Shown here: piece by piece, positions 1 through 5,590 of the stretch
How the letters are laid out: the number at the start of each line of letters is the position of its first letter
Numbering within the stretch: the stretch's first letter is position 1
Source: an uncultured Arenimonas sp.
GTDB lineage: Bacteria > Pseudomonadota > Gammaproteobacteria > Xanthomonadales > Xanthomonadaceae
Length of the DNA stretch: 5,590 nucleotides
Assembly (NCBI GenBank): GCA_946480565.1
Contig: CAMLKR010000155.1
Span: 1 to 5,590, forward strand
Direction of reading: 5' to 3'
The notes under the pieces: model-generated
Databases searched by the model: none
Seen by the model: only the letters and a program-made list of their open reading frames with translations
What the model was told of the DNA's origin: nothing
Translations under genes and position numbers: made by a program

Positions 1-578
1 GCGTCGAGCACCGCGATCTCCGGGTTGCGCGTCCACAGCGAGTACTCGGTCTGCACGGCGGCGACGGGGTGCACGGCGTGCGCGCGGTGCAATGTGGCGG
101 CGGAGACCTCCGACAGGCCGATGGCCCGCACCTTGCCTGCCGCGACCAGCCGCGACAGCTCGCCCACCGAGTCCTCGATGGGCACCTGCTTGTCCCAGCG
201 GTGCAGGTAGTACAGGTCGATCACGTCGGTGCCCAGGCGGCGCAGGCTGTCCTCGCAGTTGCTGCGCAGCGTGGCGGGGCGGCCGTCGATCACGCGGCGC
301 GTCACGCCGTCCTCGCCCTTCACGCCGGCCATGCCGCCCTTGCTGCACAGGGTGATGCGCTGGCGATGGGGCCGGAGGACGCGGCCCACCAACTCCTCGT
401 TGGCACCGAAGCCGTACAGCGCCGCCGTGTCGAACAGCGTCACGCCGGCATCCAGCGCCGCCAGCAGCACGCGCTCACCCGTGTCGGCGGAGACGGGCGC
501 GCCGTAGGCGTGCGAGAGGTTCATGCAGCCCAGACCGATGGCGCTGACTTCGAATGGGCCGAGGGTGCGTGTCTGCAT
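1..578 (-). CDS. Aldo/keto reductase, N-terminal 192 residues (3' end cut by window edge)
   Basis: This is a partial NAD(P)H-dependent aldo/keto reductase, a cytosolic (alpha/beta)8-barrel enzyme that reduces aldehydes or ketones. I translated it by hand: the frame is open from the ATG at 578 to the left edge. It begins MQTRTLGPFEVSAIGLGCMN, the usual first strand of the family. The expected catalytic tetrad is present: D50 (in FDTAALYG), Y55, K80 (in CSKGG) and H126 (in YYLHRWD). The segment VQTEYSLWTRNPE near residue 175 resembles the AKR11/AKR13-like bacterial reductases. A GGGAGA ribosome site six bases upstream supports this start over M19, which would remove the first strand. It follows ligC on the same strand after 78 bases without an obvious terminator, so it may be the last gene of the operon. 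Its substrate is unknown; an aromatic aldehyde linked to protocatechuate supply is a guess. The family call is firm, the role is not. Confidence 0.93.
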   Translation of the reverse strand, partial: MQTRTLGPFEVSAIGLGCMNLSHAYGAPVSADTGERVLLAALDAGVTLFDTAALYGFGANEELVGRVLRPHRQRITLCSKGGMAGVKGEDGVTRRVIDGRPATLRSNCEDSLRRLGTDVIDLYYLHRWDKQVPIEDSVGELSRLVAAGKVRAIGLSEVSAATLHRAHAVHPVAAVQTEYSLWTRNPEIAVLD

Positions 579-584
579 TGCGCT

Positions 585-590
585 TCTCCC
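585..590 (-). promoter_or_regulatory. Ribosome binding site of the aldo/keto reductase
   Basis: On the minus strand GGGAGA lies six bases before the ATG at 578. It is the only good Shine-Dalgarno match in the 78-base gap after ligC (579-656) and it fixes the start of the reductase. The rest of that gap contains only short inverted pieces (gccgttcggc; tgcctgcacggca), too weak to call a terminator, and no promoter I would defend. Confidence 0.65.
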
Positions 591-656
591 AGGAAGAACG
601 CCCGCGGCGCTTGCCGTGCAGGCAGTGGAAACGATACAGTGCCGAACGGCGCGGAC

Positions 657-1616
657 TCAGTTGAGTTGCCGTTCCAGGCCGTTCAGCACCTGGTAGCACG
701 GCAGGACCTGTGCCACGCTGGCATTGGGCTCCCGGCCTTCCTTGATTGCGGCGAAGAACTCGCGGTCCTGCAGCTCGATGCCGTTCATCGACACGTCGAC
801 CTGGCTCACGTCCACCGGCGTCTCGAGGCCCTTGCTGTGCGACTGCACCAGGTCGTCGTAGCGCGCGATGTAGGTGGCGGTGTCGCCGATGTAGCGGAAG
901 AAGGTGCCCAGCGGGCCGTCGTTGTTGAACGAGAGGCTCAGCGTGCAGATGGCGCCGTTGGCGGCCTGCAGCTGGATGCTCATGTCCATCGCGATGCCCA
1001 GGTCCTTGTGGATCGGGCCCTGGATCGCGTTGGCCTTCACGATCGGGCTGCCGGCCTGGTAGGCGAACAGGTCCACCGTGTGCGCAGCGTGGTGCCACAG
1101 CAGGTGGTCGGTCCAGCTGCGCGGCTGGCCCAGCGCGTTCATGTTGGTGCGGCGGAAGAAGTAGGTCTGCACGTCCATCTGCTGGATGTTGAACTCGCCC
1201 GCCTCGATCTTCTTGTGCACGTACTGGTGGCTGGGGTTGAAGCGGCGGGTGTGGCCGCACATGGCGACGAGGCCGGTCTGCTTCTGCAGGGCGGCGACCT
1301 TCTCGCCATCGGCCAGCACGTCGCACAGCGGGATCTCGACCTGCACGTGCTTGCCCGCTTCCAGGCAGGCGATGGACTGGCTGGCGTGCATCTGCGTGGG
1401 CGTGCACAGGATCACGGCATCCACTTCCTTGATGGCCAGGCTGTCGGCCAGGTCGGTGGTCACGTGCTTGATGCCGTACTTGTCGGCCACTTCCTGGGTC
1501 TTGGCCAGGTCGCGGCTGATGAGGGAGACGACTTCGACACCGTCGATATTCTTGATGCCGTCCAGGTGCTTGATGCCGAAGGCGCCGGCGCCTGCGAGTG
1601 CGACTTTGATGGTCAT
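657..1616 (-). CDS. ligC: 4-carboxy-2-hydroxymuconate-6-semialdehyde (CHMS) dehydrogenase
   Basis: This 319-residue protein of the Gfo/Idh/MocA family (LigC/PmdC) oxidises the cyclic hemiacetal form of CHMS, the ring-cleavage product of protocatechuate, to 2-pyrone-4,6-dicarboxylate, characteristically with NADP+. The N-terminal Rossmann domain shows GAGAFG at residues 9-14 and ISRD at 33-36 after the second strand, where the Ser-Arg pair suits the 2'-phosphate of NADP. The segment HVQVEIPLCD (90-99) occupies the place of the family's usual EKP motif, with Ile instead of Lys. WHHAAHTVD (174-182) supplies the histidines expected at the active site, with H176 the probable catalytic residue. The full length fits LigC. 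The ATG is preceded by AAGGAA at nine bases and lies 18 bases after ligB, as in the pmdABC order. I am confident of the identity because the dioxygenase subunits lie immediately upstream. Confidence 0.96.
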   Translation of the reverse strand: MTIKVALAGAGAFGIKHLDGIKNIDGVEVVSLISRDLAKTQEVADKYGIKHVTTDLADSLAIKEVDAVILCTPTQMHASQSIACLEAGKHVQVEIPLCDVLADGEKVAALQKQTGLVAMCGHTRRFNPSHQYVHKKIEAGEFNIQQMDVQTYFFRRTNMNALGQPRSWTDHLLWHHAAHTVDLFAYQAGSPIVKANAIQGPIHKDLGIAMDMSIQLQAANGAICTLSLSFNNDGPLGTFFRYIGDTATYIARYDDLVQSHSKGLETPVDVSQVDVSMNGIELQDREFFAAIKEGREPNASVAQVLPCYQVLNGLERQLN

Positions 1617-1634
1617 GGTCGGGTGTTCCTTAGC

Positions 1635-2955
<1,321 letters not shown>

Positions 2956-2967
2956 GGCGCGCTCTCC

Positions 2968-3888
2968 TTACTTCGCCTCTTCGGGCCAATACAGGCGCAT
3001 GGGGTTGTCCACGAGCAGCTTCTTTTGCAGCTCGGCCGTGGGCGCGATGTGGGGGATGAAGTCCACCAGCAGGCCGTCGTCGGGCATGTGGTCCTTGAGG
3101 TTGGGGTGCGGCCAGTCGGTGCCCCACAGCACGCGGTCGGGGAACTCTGCAACCACCTTGCGGGCAAAGGGCACCACGTCCTGGTAGGCGTTCTGCTCAC
3201 CATTCAGCGCCTTGGGGCCGGTGACGCTCAGGCGCTCAGGGCAGCTTACCTTGCTCCACACATTGGGGTGCTGGCGCATGAACTTCAGGAACAGCTCAAA
3301 CTCCGGTCCGTCCACCGGCTTGCTCACATCGGGGCGGCCCATGTGGTCCACCACCACGGTGGTGGGCAGCGCGGTGAAGAAGTCCCACAGCTCGGGCAGG
3401 TCCACCGCCTCGAAGTAGATCACCACGTGCCAGCCCAGCTTGGCGATGCGCGCGGCAATCTCCATCAGCTCGTCCTTGGGCGTGAAGTCCACCAGGCGCT
3501 TGACGAAGTTGAAGCGCACGCCGCGCACACCGGCGGCGTGCAGGGCCTGCAATTCTTCATCGGTCACCGAGCGCTTGACCGTGGCCACGCCGCGCGCCTT
3601 GCCACCGCTGGACAGGCAGGCATCGACCATGGCGCGGTTGTCGGCGCCGTGGCAGGTGGCCTGCACCACCACGTTGCGGGCAAAGCCCAGGTGGTCGCGC
3701 AGCGCGTACAGCTCGTGCTTCGAGGCATCGCAGGGCGTGTACTTGCGCTCGGGCGCGTAGGGGAACTCCGCCCCCGGGCCGAACACGTGGCAGTGCGCGT
3801 CCACGCTGCCGGGCGGCACCTGGAAGCGGGGCTTGCTGGGTCCGGCGTACCAGTCGAGCCAGCCTGGGGTTTTCGTGAAAGTGCTCAT
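2968..3888 (-). CDS. ligI: 2-pyrone-4,6-dicarboxylate (PDC) hydrolase
   Basis: This is a 306-residue amidohydrolase-fold enzyme (LigI/PmdD) that hydrolyses the lactone PDC to 4-oxalomesaconate. The HxH strand-1 motif is present as VDAHCHVFGPG (H32, H34), followed by Y50 in ERKYTP. R125 in GVRFNFVKR and H182 in VVDHMGRPD match places where LigI holds the substrate carboxylates. D258 in LWGTDWPHPN is the conserved strand-8 aspartate that acts as general base. LigI is known to be unusual among amidohydrolases in working without a divalent metal. The ATG overlaps the TGA of the upstream dehydrogenase gene by four bases (ATGA) and has AAGGAA at eight bases. The TAA stop is shared with the ligA ribosome site. 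Position before ligAB matches the pmdD-pmdA-pmdB order. The identity is secure from motif set and context. Confidence 0.96.
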   Translation of the reverse strand: MSTFTKTPGWLDWYAGPSKPRFQVPPGSVDAHCHVFGPGAEFPYAPERKYTPCDASKHELYALRDHLGFARNVVVQATCHGADNRAMVDACLSSGGKARGVATVKRSVTDEELQALHAAGVRGVRFNFVKRLVDFTPKDELMEIAARIAKLGWHVVIYFEAVDLPELWDFFTALPTTVVVDHMGRPDVSKPVDGPEFELFLKFMRQHPNVWSKVSCPERLSVTGPKALNGEQNAYQDVVPFARKVVAEFPDRVLWGTDWPHPNLKDHMPDDGLLVDFIPHIAPTAELQKKLLVDNPMRLYWPEEAK

Positions 3889-4817
3889 GCGGTGGGTTCC
3901 TTGAGAGATTGCAACAGGCGGTCGGCCTCGGCGCGCCAGTCGGCGGCGCGCGCGAATCCCGGAGCGCCGCGTTCGCCGAACGACCCGGCGTCCGCGCGGT
4001 CCGCCATCCAGGCCTGGCGCTCGGCCGTGCCCTGCGCGGAGAAGGCGGGCATGCCCGCTTCGCGCACCGTGTTCGCGGACTCGTGCATCTCCTCGCTGCG
4101 GCGGCGGCCATGCTCGATCACGCGCTGGAAGAAATAGGCGCCCTGCTTCTCCCAGTCGATGCCGGGAAAGGTCTCCTGGAGCGAGGCGATGACCGCGTCC
4201 TCCACGCTGTAGTGCCGCGCGGCCGTGAAGCTCTCGATCACCATCGCCTCCAGGCCCTTGACCATCACGCTGCGGCACATCTTGGTGGCCGAGGCCATGC
4301 CCAGCCGGTCGCTGACGACCTTGGCGACGAAGCCCAGCGGCGCGATGGCCTCGGCCAGCGCCCTGGCCGAGGCGCCGCCCAGCAGCAGCGGCACCTTGAT
4401 GCGGTAAGGTGGAATGCTGGTCATAACCGCGCCTTCGACGTACCGGGCACCGGCCGCATCAATCAGCGCGCCGGCCGCCTGCTTGGCACCCGGGGAGGCC
4501 GAGTTGAAGTCCAGATAGAAGGCTTCCTTGCGCACCTGCGGAGCGCACGCCCGGGCCACGTCCAGCGTCTGGCTGGCGGTGACGGCGCTGATCACGAAGT
4601 CGGCAGTGGCCGCGAGCCGGGCGTGGCTGTCGAGCAACTCGACGCCATGGGCCCGCGCGTGCTCCAACAAGGGCCGTTGTAGCGCGCCGCCGAGCTTGCG
4701 GTCGTAGGCCGAGACGCGCAGCCCCTGGGCGCGCAGGTCCTCGCAGAGAATGCGGCCGACCTCGCCGTAGCCGACGAGGCCGATGTGCCAGTCCTGCGCC
4801 GATGCGGGGATGGGCAT
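3885..4817 (-). CDS. NAD(P)-binding 6-phosphogluconate dehydrogenase-like protein, DUF1932 type
   Basis: This 310-residue protein has the two-domain build of beta-hydroxyacid dehydrogenases but no established step in the 4,5-cleavage pathway. The Rossmann domain has HIGLVGYGEVG (11-21), and an acidic residue, D39 in SAYDRK, closes the second strand, which suggests NAD rather than NADP. VISAVT (75-80) and LDFNSASPG (102-110) follow family pattern. The usual substrate loop is replaced by VEGAVMTSIPPYRIKVPLLLGG-like sequence (from about 127). The lysine of the catalytic helix is K179 in MASATKMC, but the Asn that normally follows is absent, as I recall for DUF1932 proteins (ASALKMC). The C-terminal part (SVMVKGLEAM onwards) fits DUF1932. 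The start is chosen because TGAGGA, overlapping the ligK stop, lies eight bases before it; a longer open frame to 5243 runs through ligK and is a shadow. It overlaps ligI by four bases. Substrate unknown; a hydroxy- or keto-dicarboxylate of the pathway is my inference. Confidence 0.87.
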   Translation of the reverse strand: MPIPASAQDWHIGLVGYGEVGRILCEDLRAQGLRVSAYDRKLGGALQRPLLEHARAHGVELLDSHARLAATADFVISAVTASQTLDVARACAPQVRKEAFYLDFNSASPGAKQAAGALIDAAGARYVEGAVMTSIPPYRIKVPLLLGGASARALAEAIAPLGFVAKVVSDRLGMASATKMCRSVMVKGLEAMVIESFTAARHYSVEDAVIASLQETFPGIDWEKQGAYFFQRVIEHGRRRSEEMHESANTVREAGMPAFSAQGTAERQAWMADRADAGSFGERGAPGFARAADWRAEADRLLQSLKEPTA

Positions 4818-4828
4818 GGCGTAGGTCC

Positions 4829-5512
4829 TCAGTCGATGTAGCGCAGCCCGGCCTTTTCGAGCCCGGGGCGCATGTTGTACATATCCAGGCCGAGCACGCC
4901 CGAGGCGAGCTTGGCGCGTTTCTCGCCCTCGAAGCTCTCGCGCTTGCGCGCGGCCTCGAGCGTCTCGGCGGCGCGCGCGGCGGGCACGCAGACCACGCCA
5001 TCGTCGTCGGCCACGATCACGTCGCCCGGCGTGACCCACATGCCGGCGCACACCACCGGGATGTTGACCGAGCCCAGCGTGGCCTTGATCGTGCCCTTGC
5101 TGGAAATGGCGCGGCTCCACACGGGGAAATTCATCTCCTGCAGGGTCTTCACGTCGCGCACGCCGGCGTCGATGATGAGCGCCCGCGCACCGCGCGCCTG
5201 GAACGAGGTGGCCAGCAGGTCGCCGAAATAGCCATCGGTGCATTCGGAGGTGACGGCCGCCACCACCACGTCGCCGGGCTGGATCTGCTCGGCCGCCACG
5301 TGCATCATCCAGTTGTCGCCGGGCTGCAGCAGCACGGTGACGGCTGTGCCGCTGACCTGCTGGCCGCCGTAGATGGGGCGCATGTAGGGCTTGAGCAGGC
5401 CCACGCGGCCCATGGCCTCGTGCACGGTAGCCGAGCCGAGGGCAGCCAGGCCGTCAGCGGCTGCGCGATCGGCGCGGGTGATGTTGCGGTAGACAACGCC
5501 TAATTCGTACAT
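4829..5512 (-). CDS. ligK: 4-carboxy-4-hydroxy-2-oxoadipate (CHA) aldolase / oxaloacetate decarboxylase
   Basis: This 227-residue protein belongs to the RraA-like class II pyruvate aldolases (LigK/PmdF, HMG/CHA aldolase). It cleaves CHA to pyruvate and oxaloacetate, the last step of the pathway, using a divalent metal, and enzymes of this group also decarboxylate oxaloacetate. The signature is clear: an early [11 protein letters not shown] (28-38), [13 protein letters not shown] (64-76), the nucleotide-loop-like FGDLLATS (96-103), and IDAGVRD (114-120), where R119 and D120 correspond to the substrate- and metal-binding Arg-Asp pair. [13 protein letters not shown] (162-174) closes the core, and the C-terminus (from about 190) matches the aldolases rather than RraA, which is shorter. 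The ATG starts one base after ligJ, with AAGGGG at seven bases inside the ligJ end. RraA itself is the alternative, but length and context favour the aldolase. Confidence 0.95.
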   Translation of the reverse strand: MYELGVVYRNITRADRAAADGLAALGSATVHEAMGRVGLLKPYMRPIYGGQQVSGTAVTVLLQPGDNWMMHVAAEQIQPGDVVVAAVTSECTDGYFGDLLATSFQARGARALIIDAGVRDVKTLQEMNFPVWSRAISSKGTIKATLGSVNIPVVCAGMWVTPGDVIVADDDGVVCVPAARAAETLEAARKRESFEGEKRAKLASGVLGLDMYNMRPGLEKAGLRYID

Positions 5513-5513
5513 G

Positions 5514-5590
5514 TCAGAGCCCCTTTGCCTTCAGTCGTGAATCGAGTCGGGAGAACACGCGGCGCGTGTTGGCTTCGTAGATCTGGTGCT
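5514..5590 (-). CDS. ligJ: 4-oxalomesaconate hydratase, last 24 codons (5' part outside window)
   Basis: Reading the minus strand inward from the right edge, one frame stays open to a TGA at 5514-5516 and gives a C-terminus of the form [16 protein letters not shown] followed by SRLKAKGL. The element I-x-E-x-N-T/A-RRV-[FY]-x-RLD with a Lys-rich end is what I expect at the end of the amidohydrolase-family OMA hydratase (LigJ/PmdE), which adds water to 4-oxalomesaconate to form CHA. The other two frames give a stop or no recognisable sequence. The one-base gap to ligK, the AAGGGG within the coding end that serves ligK, and the pmdE-pmdF order known from Comamonas all support the call. Only about 24 residues are visible, so completeness and catalytic residues cannot be judged. 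Confidence 0.8.
   Translation of the reverse strand, partial: HQIYEANTRRVFSRLDSRLKAKGL

Noticed and set aside
579..656. Possible terminator or internal promoter between ligC and the reductase
   Set aside because: Only 3-4 base-pair inverted pieces occur, with no T-run on the minus strand, and I see no paired -35/-10 elements worth defending.
2968..4278. N-terminal extension of ligI by 130 codons
   Set aside because: The added part is an alternative frame of the DUF1932 gene without family sequence. ATG at 3888 has AAGGAA at eight bases and gives the expected LigI length.
4818..5243. N-terminal extension of the DUF1932 gene through ligK, as if a fusion
   Set aside because: The extra sequence is Arg/His/Gly-rich and out of frame with ligK, whose own frame shows full aldolase motifs. 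The TGAGGA site supports the start at 4817.
4829..5512. RraA, the RNase E inhibitor, as identity of the ligK product
   Set aside because: RraA shares the fold, but the protein is longer than RraA, carries the aldolase-type C-terminus and sits between pathway genes directly after ligJ.

Overview
The window is a GC-rich, tightly packed stretch in which every gene I can support lies on the minus strand. It reads from right to left as one operon for the protocatechuate 4,5-(meta-)cleavage pathway (lig/pmd genes). The GC-rich third positions, the gene order and the closeness to the pmd cluster known from Comamonas point to a betaproteobacterium, most likely of the Comamonadaceae (Comamonas, Acidovorax, Delftia or Variovorax type). 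That assignment is inference, because no marker gene is present.

Layout in transcription order: the last 24 codons of 4-oxalomesaconate hydratase (ligJ/pmdE, 5514-5590); 4-carboxy-4-hydroxy-2-oxoadipate aldolase (ligK/pmdF, 4829-5512); an NAD(P)-binding 6-phosphogluconate-dehydrogenase-like protein of the DUF1932 type with no assigned step (3885-4817); 2-pyrone-4,6-dicarboxylate hydrolase (ligI/pmdD, 2968-3888); the small and large subunits of protocatechuate 4,5-dioxygenase (ligA/pmdA, 2506-2955; ligB/pmdB, 1635-2504); 4-carboxy-2-hydroxymuconate-6-semialdehyde dehydrogenase (ligC/pmdC, 657-1616); and, after a 78-base gap, an aldo/keto reductase cut by the left edge (1-578). All other spacings are -4 to +18 bases, so co-transcription and translational coupling are likely. 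The operon promoter must lie to the right of the window. I see no terminator, RNA gene, repeat, mobile element or CRISPR array, and no gene-free stretch above 78 bases.

How the genes work together: LigAB opens protocatechuate to carboxy-hydroxymuconate semialdehyde (CHMS). LigC oxidises its cyclic hemiacetal to 2-pyrone-4,6-dicarboxylate (PDC). LigI hydrolyses PDC to 4-oxalomesaconate (OMA), LigJ hydrates OMA to 4-carboxy-4-hydroxy-2-oxoadipate (CHA), and LigK splits CHA to pyruvate and oxaloacetate. The OMA tautomerase (LigU), transporter and regulator seen in related clusters are not in the window. The two parts not explained by the textbook pathway are the DUF1932 dehydrogenase between ligK and ligI and the aldo/keto reductase after ligC; these are the best leads here.
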